NCBI RefSeq assembly: GCF_010092425.1
Contig: NZ_CP048030.1
Span: forward strand, 1,302,001 to 1,366,000
DNA from: Sinimarinibacterium sp. NLF-5-8
GTDB taxonomy: Bacteria > Pseudomonadota > Gammaproteobacteria > Nevskiales > Nevskiaceae
Reading direction: 5' to 3'
Length of the DNA: 64,000 bases
Both the position numbers and the translations under genes were made by a program. Positions within the stretch are counted from its first letter, which is position 1, and each line of letters opens with the position of its first letter. Under the pieces are notes generated by a model, which did no database searches, was not told the origin of the DNA, and saw nothing but the letters and a program-made list of their open reading frames with translations. Of the stretch, positions 50,325-61,893 are shown one piece after another.

Positions 50325-51371
50325 CTATCGACGCGGCGATGGCGCACCCCGCACGCGCGCCCCACGGCCGCGTTGCCCGCCCTTGCCCTGCTCTTGCATC
50401 GGCGCGCGCGTCTCCGGACGTGGCACAGACCGTGCCGGGGATCGCGCCGCGCGCGCAGCAGGGGCAGACGATCGCTCGACGTCACCGCGTGCGCCGCCGT
50501 CCGGCCGCGACGATTTGCGCGCGCCCGCACGACCCGGCGCGCCGGGTTCGGCAGCAGATCGCACGCGCGCGATCTGTCCGGCCTTGAATGCGGTGGCGCG
50601 GGTACGCTTGCCCGGTTTGGCCGGTTCGGCATTCATGCCCACGGCTTCAAACAAGGCCTCCACTTCGGCGGACGTGGCTTCACGGCTGCTGCTGGACTTG
50701 ATCCCGCGCCCGAGTGCAATCGGGCCATAGCTGACGCGAATCAGGCGGCTGACTTCCAAGTTCTGCGATTCCACCAGCCGCCGCACTTCACGGTTGCGGC
50801 CTTCGCGAAGCTTGACGCGAAACCATTGGTTGGTGGCGTCATCGTCGGCCGCGTTTTCCGCGCGCATGGTTTCAAACCTGGCCATGCCGTCTTCCAGCAT
50901 GACCCCCTGGGTCAGGGTTTTGATGGTCTCGGAGGTGACCTGCCCATGAATGCGCACAGCATATTCGCGTGGGATTTCATAGCTGGGGTGCATCAGGCGG
51001 CGCGCCAGTTCGCCGTCGTTGGTCAGCAGCAACAGCCCGGAGGTGTTGATGTCGAGTCGGCCAATGGCGATCCAGCGGCCACTGGTTAACTTCGGCAGTT
51101 TGCGAAACACGGTGCGGCGACCTTCAGGATCATCACGGGTGACCACCTCGCCGACCTGTTTTTTGTAGATCAGCACGCGACTGGGCTCGGGCGCGCGGTT
51201 CAGCCCAATGACGCGGCCATCCACCCGCACCTGATCTTGCGTGTCGATCGCCTGCCCCGGCGTTGCGGCGACGCCGTTGACGGTAATGCGCCCTTCTTCA
51301 ATCATTTTTTCAATGCCACGACGGGAAGCAACGCCCAGGGTGGACAGCAGTTTTTGAATCCGTTCGCTCAT
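50325..51371 (-). CDS. rluB: 23S rRNA pseudouridine synthase RluB
   Basis: Modifies U2605 (E. coli numbering) of 23S rRNA. The 348-residue protein has an N-terminal S4 RNA-binding domain (MSERIQKLLSTLGVASRR), the catalytic Asp in GRLDINTSGLLLLTNDGEL and KLREGRNREVRRL. The last 100 residues are a long basic, Gly/Arg/Pro-rich low-complexity tail that is common in RluB but varies in length. ATG 51371 was chosen. It lies 47 bp downstream of scpB, as in many gammaproteobacteria. Confidence 0.94.
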   Translation of the reverse strand: MSERIQKLLSTLGVASRRGIEKMIEEGRITVNGVAATPGQAIDTQDQVRVDGRVIGLNRAPEPSRVLIYKKQVGEVVTRDDPEGRRTVFRKLPKLTSGRWIAIGRLDINTSGLLLLTNDGELARRLMHPSYEIPREYAVRIHGQVTSETIKTLTQGVMLEDGMARFETMRAENAADDDATNQWFRVKLREGRNREVRRLVESQNLEVSRLIRVSYGPIALGRGIKSSSSREATSAEVEALFEAVGMNAEPAKPGKRTRATAFKAGQIARVRSAAEPGAPGRAGARKSSRPDGGARGDVERSSAPAARAARSPARSVPRPETRAPMQEQGKGGQRGRGARVRGAPSPRR

Positions 51372-51418
51372 GGCCTGGCTCTTGTGTAAAAGCGCGCGTG
51401 CGCAAGAAAAAAATCCAC

Positions 51419-52174
51419 TCAATGCACCGTCACAGTGGCGCGACCCGCGGTATCCATCACCGTCGGCATATCCGCGCGCGGGGCAGAATCATCAGCCTGA
51501 TCGACATCGACATCATCCCCTGCATCGGCCTCATCAACCGCCACGCCCTGCCCGGTCAGGCGCGACAGCGCCGCCTCCAGCTGCTGCGGGTCTTTGATCT
51601 CCGGCAGGCTGGGCAGCTCGTCGAGCGAGCGCAGGCACAGATCGTCAAGCAATTGCGCGGTGCTGCCGAACAGCACGGGCCGCCCCGGGACTTCCTTGAC
51701 GCCGACTTCACGAATCCAGCCACGCTCCAGCAAGGTGCGGATGATGCTGGGCGACATCGCCACCCCGCGCACTTCTTCGATCTCGCCGCGCGTGATCGGC
51801 TGGCGATAGCAAATCAGCGCCAGCGTTTCCATCAGCGCGCGCGACAGGCGCGGCGGTTTTTCCTGCCACAGCAGGCTGACCCATTCGGCATATTCGCTGC
51901 GCACGTCAATGCGATAACCGCTGGCCACTTCGCGCAGTTCACAGGCGCGCCCCTGCAGCGCCACTGCCAGTTGATCCAGCGCCAGTCGCAGCTCTTTTTT
52001 GCCAATGCCCAATTCAGCGCCGAGCAGACGGTTGAGCTGCTCCAGCGACAGCGGTTGTTCACTGGCGAGCAACAGCGCTTCAATAATCTGTTCCAGTTGT
52101 TTGATGCGAGTCTGGTACTGCATGGCATCGTCCGGCACATCGGTGGCGGCGGCGTCAAAAAATGGCTCATTCAT
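51419..52174 (-). CDS. scpB: Segregation and condensation protein B
   Basis: Winged-helix partner of ScpA in the SMC condensin complex. The 251-residue product has two winged-helix domains (about 20-180) with IIEALLLASEQPLSLEQL, ALMETLALICYRQPITRGEIEEVRG and GRPVLFGSTAQLLDDLCLRSLDELP, then an acidic Asp-rich tail. ATG 52174 overlaps the end of scpA by 8 bp. The Smc protein itself is encoded at the right end of the window. Confidence 0.94.
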   Translation of the reverse strand: MNEPFFDAAATDVPDDAMQYQTRIKQLEQIIEALLLASEQPLSLEQLNRLLGAELGIGKKELRLALDQLAVALQGRACELREVASGYRIDVRSEYAEWVSLLWQEKPPRLSRALMETLALICYRQPITRGEIEEVRGVAMSPSIIRTLLERGWIREVGVKEVPGRPVLFGSTAQLLDDLCLRSLDELPSLPEIKDPQQLEAALSRLTGQGVAVDEADAGDDVDVDQADDSAPRADMPTVMDTAGRATVTVH

Positions 52175-53048
52175 CGGCATCGGCCTCGGCGGGCGGTTGA
52201 GAGGGCGATTGCGCGCGCTGCGGCGGGCCCAGGTAAATCGGTGCCAGTGGTGCATCCTGGCGCAGGCTGATCATGGCCGATTTGGTCAGCTCCAAAATCG
52301 CCAAAAAGCAGACCACCACACCAGCGCGGCCCTCGGCAGGGTCGAGCAGTTCTTCAAAGCGCGCGGGCGCTTGCGACAGCCGCGACAGCAGTTGCGACAT
52401 GCGCGCGCGCACCGACAGCGGCTCGCGCGAGATTTGGTGATGGGTAAACAACGCGCTGCGCTGCATCACCGCCGCAAACGCCAGCACCAGTTCGCGCAGT
52501 TCGGGGTTGGGCATTGGCGCGGTTTTGGCGGCAATCTCAGGCCGCGCTTGCGCCACAAACACCTCGCGACCCACGCGCGGCAGTTTTTCCATGGCCTCGC
52601 TGGCGGTTTTGAAGCGCTCGTATTCTTGCAGCCGCCGCACCAGCGCCATGCGCGGATCGCCTTCGTCGATGGCTTCATCAGCAGGCGGTTTGGGCAGCAA
52701 AATGCTGGATTTGATCTCGGCCAGCAGCGCCGCCATCACCAGATATTCCGCCGCCAGTTCCAGCTTGAGGTTTTGCATCAGCTGGATGTACTGGATGTAT
52801 TGCTGGGTAATTTTCAAAACCGGAATATCGAGAATGTCGAGGTTTTGCTTACGGATCAAATACAGCAGCAAGTCCAGCGGCCCTTCAAAGGCGTCCAGAA
52901 ACACTTCCAGCGCATGTGGCGGGATGTACAAATCCTCCGGCAACTTGTCCAGCGGCTGACCATTGACCCTGGGCGCGCGCAGGGCTTGCCCGGCCAGTCC
53001 ATCGGCGCTGCTGGCATCGGGTTCGGCAGGGGCAAGCATTTGATTCAC
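52167..53048 (-). CDS. scpA: Segregation and condensation protein A
   Basis: Kleisin subunit that links the SMC head domains. The 293-residue product has the N-terminal kleisin signature FEGPLDLLLYLIRKQNLDILDIPVLKI and the C-terminal winged-helix part with VVVCFLAILELTK. An N-terminal extension of about 45 residues precedes the core. The start is taken as GTG 53048; ATG 53039 would be nine bases shorter, and neither has a clear ribosome site. Overlaps scpB by 8 bp. Confidence 0.92.
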   Translation of the reverse strand: MNQMLAPAEPDASSADGLAGQALRAPRVNGQPLDKLPEDLYIPPHALEVFLDAFEGPLDLLLYLIRKQNLDILDIPVLKITQQYIQYIQLMQNLKLELAAEYLVMAALLAEIKSSILLPKPPADEAIDEGDPRMALVRRLQEYERFKTASEAMEKLPRVGREVFVAQARPEIAAKTAPMPNPELRELVLAFAAVMQRSALFTHHQISREPLSVRARMSQLLSRLSQAPARFEELLDPAEGRAGVVVCFLAILELTKSAMISLRQDAPLAPIYLGPPQRAQSPSQPPAEADADE

Positions 53049-53066
53049 AAATGATTCAATAACGAT

Positions 53067-54074
53067 TTACGGATGAATAAAGCCAATAGCGTCATGCACA
53101 CGCGCCACGGTGGCATCGGCGCGCGCGCGCGCGCGCTCGGCGCCGTCGCGCAGCACCCGGGTCAGCTCGGTTTGATCCTCACGGATTTGCTGATAGCGCT
53201 GTTGCATCGGCTGCAAAATCGCCAGCACTGCATCGGCCACCGCTTGCTTGAACTTGCCGTAGCCCTGGCCGCTGAAGTCATTGGCGATGGCGTCCAGGCT
53301 TTGCCCGGTGCAGGCCGACAAAATCGACATCAGGTTGGATACGCCCGGTTTTTCGGCAATATCAAAACGCACTTCATTGCCCAAATCGGTGACCGCGCGC
53401 TTGATCTTGCGCACGATCACGTCGGGTTCATCCAGCAGATAAATCGCATTGGTCGGGGCATCGTCCGACTTGGACATTTTCTTGGTGGGCTCTTGCAAGC
53501 CCATGATGCGCGCGCCCACCGGCGGAATCATCGGCTCCGGCACGGTAAACACCGGATTTTTGTCGCTGGCATAGAGGTTGTTAAAGCGCATGGCAATGTC
53601 GCGCGTCAGCTCCAGATGCTGCTTTTGATCGTCGCCCACCGGCACGGCGCTGGCTTGGTAGAGCAGGATGTCGGCGGCCATCAGCACCGGGTAGGAAAAC
53701 AAACCGGCGTTGATGTTGTCGGCGTGCTTGGCGCTTTTGTCCTTGAACTGGGTCATCCGCGACAGCTCGCCAAACTGGGTGTAGCAGTTCAGCGCCCACG
53801 CCAACTGGGCATGCGCCGGCACATGCGATTGCACAAACAGCACGTTGTCTTGGGGATCAAGTCCGCAGGCGATATACAGCGCCAAAAACGCATAGCAGCG
53901 TTCGCGCAGCACCGCCGGGTCCTGGCGCACGGTAATGGCGTGCTGATCCACCAGCATGTAATAGCACTCGTGGGTCTGGCTCAGCGGCAGCCAGTTTTTG
54001 ATCGCGCCTAAATAATTACCCAGCGTCAGCCGCCCCGAGGGCTGGATGCCCGACAGCACAATTGGTTTTGTCAT
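53067..54074 (-). CDS. trpS: Tryptophanyl-tRNA synthetase
   Basis: Class I aminoacyl-tRNA synthetase charging tRNA-Trp. The 335-residue protein has the HIGH-equivalent [14 protein letters not shown] (11-24) and KKMSKSDD (198-205). The length and C-terminal anticodon-binding helices are typical. It starts 13 bp after the M50 protease gene and precedes scpA by 18 bp, in the known yciO-M50-trpS-scpAB-rluB order. Confidence 0.97.
   Translation of the reverse strand: MTKPIVLSGIQPSGRLTLGNYLGAIKNWLPLSQTHECYYMLVDQHAITVRQDPAVLRERCYAFLALYIACGLDPQDNVLFVQSHVPAHAQLAWALNCYTQFGELSRMTQFKDKSAKHADNINAGLFSYPVLMAADILLYQASAVPVGDDQKQHLELTRDIAMRFNNLYASDKNPVFTVPEPMIPPVGARIMGLQEPTKKMSKSDDAPTNAIYLLDEPDVIVRKIKRAVTDLGNEVRFDIAEKPGVSNLMSILSACTGQSLDAIANDFSGQGYGKFKQAVADAVLAILQPMQQRYQQIREDQTELTRVLRDGAERARARADATVARVHDAIGFIHP
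53117..53134. repeat. (GC)9 alternating run inside trpS
   Basis: Eighteen bases of uninterrupted alternating G and C encode Ala-Arg repeats in the C-terminal helix of TrpS. It is the longest such run I noticed and could adopt Z-DNA. Confidence 0.8.
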
Positions 54075-54087
54075 TGCGTTTTAACCA

Positions 54088-54747
54088 TCAGAATAAAGAA
54101 ACCGGCACGCCCAGGGCATGCAATAAAACAGACTGGCTCCACACCAGCACGGGTTGCAGCACGGTGCCGAGCACGCCGGTCATCAGCAGCACCAGCAAAA
54201 TCAGCAAGCCAAAGCGCTCCAGCCGATCCAGCTTTTGCGCCACCGCCTCCGGCACCACGCCGGTGAGCACGCGCCCGCCATCCAGCGGCGGCAATGGAAT
54301 CAGGTTCAGCACCATCAAAATCAGGTTGATGACAATCCCCGCCGCCGCCATTTGCGACAGCAGCATTTGCCAGCTCTGCGCACCGCTGGCCGAGACCACG
54401 CTGAACTTGAGCAGCAGCGCCCAAAAAATCGCCATGCCGAAATTGGACAACGGCCCGGCCACGGCCACCAGCGCCATATCGCGGCGTGGATGGGCAAAAC
54501 GGTACGGGTTTACCGGCACCGGCTTGGCCCAGCCAAACAAAAAGCCGCCCAAGGCCAGCAGCACCGCTGGCACCAGCAGCGTGCCCACCGGATCGATGTG
54601 GCGAATCGGGTTTAAGCTCAAGCGCCCCTGGGATTCGGCGGTTTTATCGCCCAGCGCGCGCGCGGCATAGCCGTGGCTGGCTTCATGCACGGTGATGGCA
54701 AACAGCACCGGAATCGCCCAAATCACAATTTTTTGCATTAAATCCAT
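54088..54747 (-). CDS. M50 site-2-type zinc metalloprotease
   Basis: A 219-residue, five- to six-helix membrane protease of the minimal site-2 family. The zinc motif HEASH (21-25) lies in the first helix, the third ligand Asp156 in PLPPLDGGRVL and a conserved Asn in AGPLSNFGMA. There is no PDZ domain. It is the small M50 member usually found next to trpS; its substrates are unknown. Located between the YciO gene (10 bp) and trpS (13 bp). Confidence 0.93.
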   Translation of the reverse strand: MDLMQKIVIWAIPVLFAITVHEASHGYAARALGDKTAESQGRLSLNPIRHIDPVGTLLVPAVLLALGGFLFGWAKPVPVNPYRFAHPRRDMALVAVAGPLSNFGMAIFWALLLKFSVVSASGAQSWQMLLSQMAAAGIVINLILMVLNLIPLPPLDGGRVLTGVVPEAVAQKLDRLERFGLLILLVLLMTGVLGTVLQPVLVWSQSVLLHALGVPVSLF

Positions 54748-54757
54748 CGCGCGCGCC

Positions 54758-55381
54758 TTAGAGCAGGTGATCCACCGCGCCCTTGCCCTGGCGCAGTACG
54801 GTCATGCCATCGTCGGTGCTCAAATCCAGCACCGTGGTCGCCTCGGTGCCACAAGCCCCCCCGTCAATGACGATATCCACACTGCGATCCAGCTCGGCGC
54901 GCCAATCCTCCGGCGAACCCACCGGCTCCTCCTCGCCGGGAAATTGCAGCGTGCAGGAAATCAGCGGCTCCCCCAGGGTTTCGAGCAGCGCCTGCGCGGT
55001 CACATGCTCCGGCACGCGGATGCCAATGGTTTTGCGTTTTTCATGCGCCATTTTGCGCGGCAGCTCCTTGGTTGCCGCCAGAACAAAGGTATACGGCCCC
55101 GGCGTCAGCGAGCGGATCAAGCGGTATTGACGATTGTCCACGCGCGCGTAAGTGGCGATTTCAGACAAATCGCGGCACACCAAGGTGAACTGGTGATGCT
55201 TGTCAAAGTCCCGAATCCGCCGCAGCCGCTCCGCCGCCTCACGATCATCCAGACGGCAGCCCAAGGCATAGCAAGAGTCCGTCGGGTACGCTACCACCGC
55301 GCCCTGGCGGATGCGCGCCGCAATCTGCGCCAGCAACCGCGCCTGCGGATTTACCGGATGCAGCTCAAACCAATCAGCCAT
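54758..55381 (-). CDS. YciO/Sua5/YrdC family protein
   Basis: A 207-residue YrdC-domain protein (ARIRQGAVVAYPTDSCYALGC, TPGPYTFVLAATKELPRKM, KTIGIRVPEH). The domain in TsaC/Sua5 makes threonylcarbamoyl-AMP for tRNA t6A; YciO homologues in this neighbourhood have only weak activity and unclear role. ATG 55381 was chosen because the upstream extension has no family similarity. First gene of the minus-strand yciO-M50-trpS-scpAB-rluB block, divergent from yciB. Confidence 0.92.
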   Translation of the reverse strand: MADWFELHPVNPQARLLAQIAARIRQGAVVAYPTDSCYALGCRLDDREAAERLRRIRDFDKHHQFTLVCRDLSEIATYARVDNRQYRLIRSLTPGPYTFVLAATKELPRKMAHEKRKTIGIRVPEHVTAQALLETLGEPLISCTLQFPGEEEPVGSPEDWRAELDRSVDIVIDGGACGTEATTVLDLSTDDGMTVLRQGKGAVDHLL

Positions 55382-55486
55382 CGCCCTGCTACCTGCCTTG
55401 ATCAAAGAACTGCGTATTGTAAGGGTTGCTTGCTGTGCTGCGCGTGATGACAGCACAGCACAGCCCATCCCACTACAATGCGCGCC

Positions 55487-56017
55487 ATGAAAGCCCTCCT
55501 CGACTTTGCCCCGGCGCTGGTGTTTTTTGGCGCCTATTACAAAACCGACATTTACACCGCCACCGTGGCCCTGATCGTTGCCATGTTAGCGCTGGTGGCG
55601 TTTTATCGGATTGCCGAAAAGCGCTGGCATAAAACACATTTGATCACCGCCGTCATCGTCACCGTCATGGGCGGGCTGACACTGGCGATTCATGACCCGC
55701 GCTTCATCATGTACAAACCCACCGTGCTGTACGCGGTGTTTGCACTGGTGCTGCTCGGCAGCCATGTGATTGGCGACAAGGTTTTGCTGCAACGCCTGCC
55801 GCAAAAAACCCTTCAACTGCCCGATCCGCTGTGGCGCAAAATCAACTTTGCCTGGGCGCTGTACTTTGCCTTTTGCGCGGTGCTCAACATCGTCGTGGCG
55901 CTCAACTTTGACGAATCCACCTGGGTGCAATTCAAAACCTTTGGCTTTACCGTGCTGATGTTCGTGTTCATGCTCGCGCACATCCCGTTCGTCAAAAACT
56001 ATCTGCCGCAGGACTAA
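55487..56017 (+). CDS. yciB: YciB/IspZ inner-membrane septation protein
   Basis: A 176-residue protein with five membrane helices, beginning MKALLDFAPALVFFGAYY and ending IPFVKNYLPQD as in YciB, which affects envelope integrity and division in E. coli. ATG 55487 matches homologues; an in-frame ATG three codons earlier is possible. A TACAAT box lies at 55474-55479, so close that a very short or absent leader is implied. Followed by yciI at 2 bp and bolA. Confidence 0.94.
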   Translation: MKALLDFAPALVFFGAYYKTDIYTATVALIVAMLALVAFYRIAEKRWHKTHLITAVIVTVMGGLTLAIHDPRFIMYKPTVLYAVFALVLLGSHVIGDKVLLQRLPQKTLQLPDPLWRKINFAWALYFAFCAVLNIVVALNFDESTWVQFKTFGFTVLMFVFMLAHIPFVKNYLPQD

Positions 56018-56019
56018 CG

Positions 56020-56319
56020 ATGCTTTACATGATCGTCACCACTGATAAACCGGGCAGCCTCGCCTTGCGCCGCGCCACCCGTCCCGCGCACCTGGCGTAT
56101 TTGCAAACGCTGGTCGATCAGAACCGCCTGTTTTTAGCGGGCGCGCGCCCCAAGGCCGACAGCCCCACGCCAACCGAAGACGGCTTTTACGGCAGCCTCA
56201 TCGTGGCCGAGTTTGACACCCTCGCCCAAGCCCAGGCCTTTGCTGAAAACGACCCCTACGCCCAGGCCGGACTGTTCAGCAACGTGCTGGTGCAGCCGCT
56301 GCTCAAGGCCCTGCCATGA
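56020..56319 (+). CDS. YciI-like protein
   Basis: A 99-residue protein of the YCII superfamily, a ferredoxin-like fold with conserved His (residue 24, in RPAHLAYLQ) and Asp (in ENDPYAQAGLF). The function of the family is largely unknown; some members are dehydrochlorinases or peroxidase-like. Located between yciB (2 bp) and bolA (ATGA overlap), the same order as in many gammaproteobacteria. Confidence 0.93.
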   Translation: MLYMIVTTDKPGSLALRRATRPAHLAYLQTLVDQNRLFLAGARPKADSPTPTEDGFYGSLIVAEFDTLAQAQAFAENDPYAQAGLFSNVLVQPLLKALP

Positions 56320-56618
56320 GCCATCCACCCAACCCAAACCCGCCCGCCGACGCGCGCGCGCAAGCCATGCTGGAGCGCCTGCGCCAGGCCTTTGCACCCA
56401 CTCATTTGGCCCTGCGCGATGACGGCCATCTGCACATCGGCCACGCCGGTGCAGCCAGTGGTCATGGCCATTACGCCGTTGAAATCGTCAGCGCCGCGTT
56501 TGAAGGCCAAAGCCCCATCGCCCGTCACCGCGCGGTCTACGCCGCACTGGGCGAGATGATGCACACCGACATCCACGCTCTGTCGATTCGCGCGCGCACT
56601 CCGGCTGAAGCGGGCTAA
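56316..56618 (+). CDS. BolA family protein
   Basis: A 100-residue BolA/IbaG-type protein: LRQAFAPTHLALRDDGHLHIGHAGAASGHGHYAVEIVSAAFEG, RHRAVYAALGEMMHTDIHALSIRA. BolA proteins bind monothiol glutaredoxins with a [2Fe-2S] cluster and act in iron and envelope regulation. The histidine-rich HGHY segment includes the candidate cluster ligand. The N-terminus has a Pro/Asn-rich extension. Start overlaps the YciI stop as ATGA; last gene of the operon. Confidence 0.94.
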   Translation: MSHPPNPNPPADARAQAMLERLRQAFAPTHLALRDDGHLHIGHAGAASGHGHYAVEIVSAAFEGQSPIARHRAVYAALGEMMHTDIHALSIRARTPAEAG

Positions 56619-56622
56619 ACAC

Positions 56623-57834
56623 TCACGCGCGCACGGCCGTCAACCGCGCGCGCAGCAAAACCCACATCAGCACCAGCGCCGCCAGCAGCAGCGGTGCCCA
56701 CGACACCCACAGCACGCTTCGCCAACCATACGCACTGAGCAGCCCGCCAGAGGCAAACGAGCCAATCGCCATCAGGCTAAACACGATGAAGTCGTTGAAC
56801 GACTGCACCCGTGTCTTTTCCGTTGCGCTGTGACACTCCAGCACCAGCGCCGAGGCGCCCAGAAAGCCAAAGTTCCAGCCCAGCCCCAGCAAAATCAGGG
56901 TTAAATCAAAATGAAAAACGCTCAAACCCTGCAAGCCCGCCACCACCGATAAGCCAATCAACACCAAACCGGCAGCCGAGACTCTTGTTGCACCCCAGCG
57001 GCTGATCAAATGCCCGGTAAAAAAGCTGGGCGCATACATCGCAATCACATGCCATTGCAAAGCCGAGTTGGCCGCCGCCTGCGCGTGGCCGTGCAGATGC
57101 ATCGCCAGCGGCGCCGCCGTCATGATGAAGTTCATCAGCAAATACGACACCGCCCCCGTCAACACCGCCGCAATAAACAGCGGCTGGCGTGCAATCACCG
57201 ATAGTGGCCGCCCACCCGCCAAATCCATCTGGCTTGCGCGCACATGCGGCAAGCGCACCCCCAGCAAGACCCACGCTGAAAGCGCCGCCGCCAAAGCCTG
57301 CGCAAAAAACGTCGCCACAAAACGCTGCGCTGGCCACAAATCCATGGTCCACGTCACCAGTTGCGGCCCCACCACGCCCGCCGCCACCCCACCGGCCATC
57401 ACCAGGGACAACGCTCGTGCGCGCCGTTCGGGCGCCACCCCATCGGCCGCCGCAAAGCGAAACGACAACACCACCGCCGCGTACGCGCCGCCCAGAAACG
57501 TCGCCACGTTAAACCACGCAAAACTGCTCACCATCACCGCCAGCGCCGCCACTAACCCGGCTAAAACCCCTAACCCCGTACCCAATAAAAACGCCGTGCG
57601 CCGACCGTAGCGCCCGGCCACCGCCCCCATCGGCAAAATGCACGCCGCCATGCCCAGCACAAACACCGTGATTGGCAGCGTTGCCAGCACACTCGACGGC
57701 GCCAAGGCGTCACCGACAATCGCGCCGGTGGCAAAAATCACTACCGCATTGGCGCCCGCCAACGCCTGCGCCAAGGCCAAACGCAAAATATTGCCGCGCT
57801 GCACCGCCTCCGAAAGCAACCCTGAATCGCTCAT
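56623..57834 (-). CDS. Major facilitator superfamily transporter
   Basis: A 403-residue, twelve-helix transporter with the MFS loop 2-3 motif GAVAGRYGRRTAFLLG and the related GHLISRWGATR between helices 8 and 9. Substrate is unknown; the family resembles exporters of the YnfM/AraJ group. Its start overlaps the stop of the cupin gene as TCAT/ATGA, so they are translationally coupled and may act together. It converges with bolA, with 4 bp between the stops. Confidence 0.88.
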   Translation of the reverse strand: MSDSGLLSEAVQRGNILRLALAQALAGANAVVIFATGAIVGDALAPSSVLATLPITVFVLGMAACILPMGAVAGRYGRRTAFLLGTGLGVLAGLVAALAVMVSSFAWFNVATFLGGAYAAVVLSFRFAAADGVAPERRARALSLVMAGGVAAGVVGPQLVTWTMDLWPAQRFVATFFAQALAAALSAWVLLGVRLPHVRASQMDLAGGRPLSVIARQPLFIAAVLTGAVSYLLMNFIMTAAPLAMHLHGHAQAAANSALQWHVIAMYAPSFFTGHLISRWGATRVSAAGLVLIGLSVVAGLQGLSVFHFDLTLILLGLGWNFGFLGASALVLECHSATEKTRVQSFNDFIVFSLMAIGSFASGGLLSAYGWRSVLWVSWAPLLLAALVLMWVLLRARLTAVRA

Positions 57835-58505
57835 GGATGAACACCGATCACATCTTTCAGGTGATTGGTTTTAATGTAAAAAACCACATCCTCTTGCTCG
57901 GCAAAACAGCGCGCGCCGACTCCCGCAGGCAAACGCAACCAGCTGTGCTGCGGCAAGCGGTGCTCATTGACCTGCAACGTCCCGCTTAAAACTAAAAGCT
58001 CCAAGCCCGACTCGTTTGCATCCACCCAAACCTGCGCGCGCGGCAGCCGCCGCAAACACACCTGCTCATACGCACTGGCAAACAGCGGACACACCGCCAC
58101 ACCGTCAGAATCACACTGCCAAGCCTGCGCGCGATTGCTGTCCACTCGCACCGTTTGCGCCTCATCTGCCGGCATCTGCCGCAATTTGACAAAAATCAGC
58201 GCCCCTTCACGGCTCAAAGGCTGATGCCGCGACCCCGGCGGATTGCGCACATACCACCCCGCGCCAAAATCCCCCGATTCATCCGAAAACGTGCCGGACA
58301 ACACCAAAATCTCCTCTCCCGCCCCATGCGCATGCGGCGGAAAAACCGACGCCGGCGCATACCGCACCAGACTCGTCGCCCGCGCCACCTCATCCCCCAC
58401 CCGATCCAGCATCACCCGCGCCACCCCCGACTGCGGCGAAGCCACCCAGCAATGCTGATCCGGTACAACGCAGGCAGCTTGAGAAAAATCGGCATTGATG
58501 AACAT
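57831..58505 (-). CDS. Double-cupin protein of the ChrR C-terminal type
   Basis: A 224-residue protein with two cupin domains. The first has PPHAHGAGEEILVLSGTFSDESGDFG, with His and Glu metal ligands; the second has ESGLELLVLSGTLQVNEHRLPQHSWLRLP. The arrangement resembles the cupin-like part of ChrR anti-sigma factors, but the zinc-binding anti-sigma domain is missing and no sigma gene is near. It may be a metal-dependent dioxygenase or isomerase. ATG 58505 starts clear of the repeat array. First gene of a two-gene operon with the MFS transporter. Confidence 0.82.
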   Translation of the reverse strand: MFINADFSQAACVVPDQHCWVASPQSGVARVMLDRVGDEVARATSLVRYAPASVFPPHAHGAGEEILVLSGTFSDESGDFGAGWYVRNPPGSRHQPLSREGALIFVKLRQMPADEAQTVRVDSNRAQAWQCDSDGVAVCPLFASAYEQVCLRRLPRAQVWVDANESGLELLVLSGTLQVNEHRLPQHSWLRLPAGVGARCFAEQEDVVFYIKTNHLKDVIGVHP

Positions 58506-58582
58506 GGCAATAACCTTGGGAAAACCCAAAAAAACAGCGCGCGCACCGGGTACATTCACGGCGAAGCTCTCGCCCCCAACCC

Positions 58583-59011
58583 CGTCATTCTGGCGAACGC
58601 CAGAATCCATGCAAACCTTTTAAGTCCCCCCAGGCCGGGGACTGGATACTTGCGTTCGCAAGGATGACGGCGGTGGATTGCGTCGCGCGCGCGGCTTCAT
58701 CAAAAACGGCTCTTGCCCGCACAATCGCGACGAAACCATCCCCCCAACCCCGTCATTCTGGCGAACGCCAGAATCCATGCAAACCTTTTAAGTCACCTAC
58801 CCAGGCCGGGGACTGGATCCTTGCATTCGCAAGGATGACGGCAGTGGATTGCGTCGCGCGCGCGGCTTCATCAAAAACAGCTCTTGCCCGCACAATCGCG
58901 ACGAAACCATCCCCCCAACCCCGTCATTCTGGCGAACGCCAGAATCCATGCAAACCTTTTAAGTCACCTACCCAGACCGGGGACTGGATCCTTGCGTTCG
59001 CAAGGATGACG
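58583..59011. repeat. Three tandem copies of a two-hairpin palindromic repeat
   Basis: Units start at 58583, 58751 and 58922 (periods 168 and 171 bp). Each has a 87-90 bp core: CGTCATTC end, left palindrome TTCTGGCGAACGCCAGAA, a linker CATGCAAACCTTTTAAGTC, right palindrome ATCCTTGCGTTCGCAAGGAT and a matching GATGACG end. Between cores lies an 80-bp spacer containing GTGGATTGCGTCGCGCGCG. The copies are over 95% alike by eye, so duplication is recent. It fills the 564-bp gap between the cupin gene and ligA, and the core recurs at 45.8-45.9 kb. The elements look like REP or MITE relatives without any transposase gene. Confidence 0.88.
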
Positions 59012-59069
59012 GCGGTGGATTGCGTCGCGCGCGTGAGTTGCATCGGCAACGGTGGGCTGCTGCATATGT

Positions 59070-61890
<2,821 letters not shown>

Positions 61891-61893
61891 GCT

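Noticed and set aside
58583-59011. CRISPR array
   Set aside because: Units are about 170 bp with nearly identical spacers and two internal hairpins, unlike short repeats with unique spacers, and no cas gene is near.
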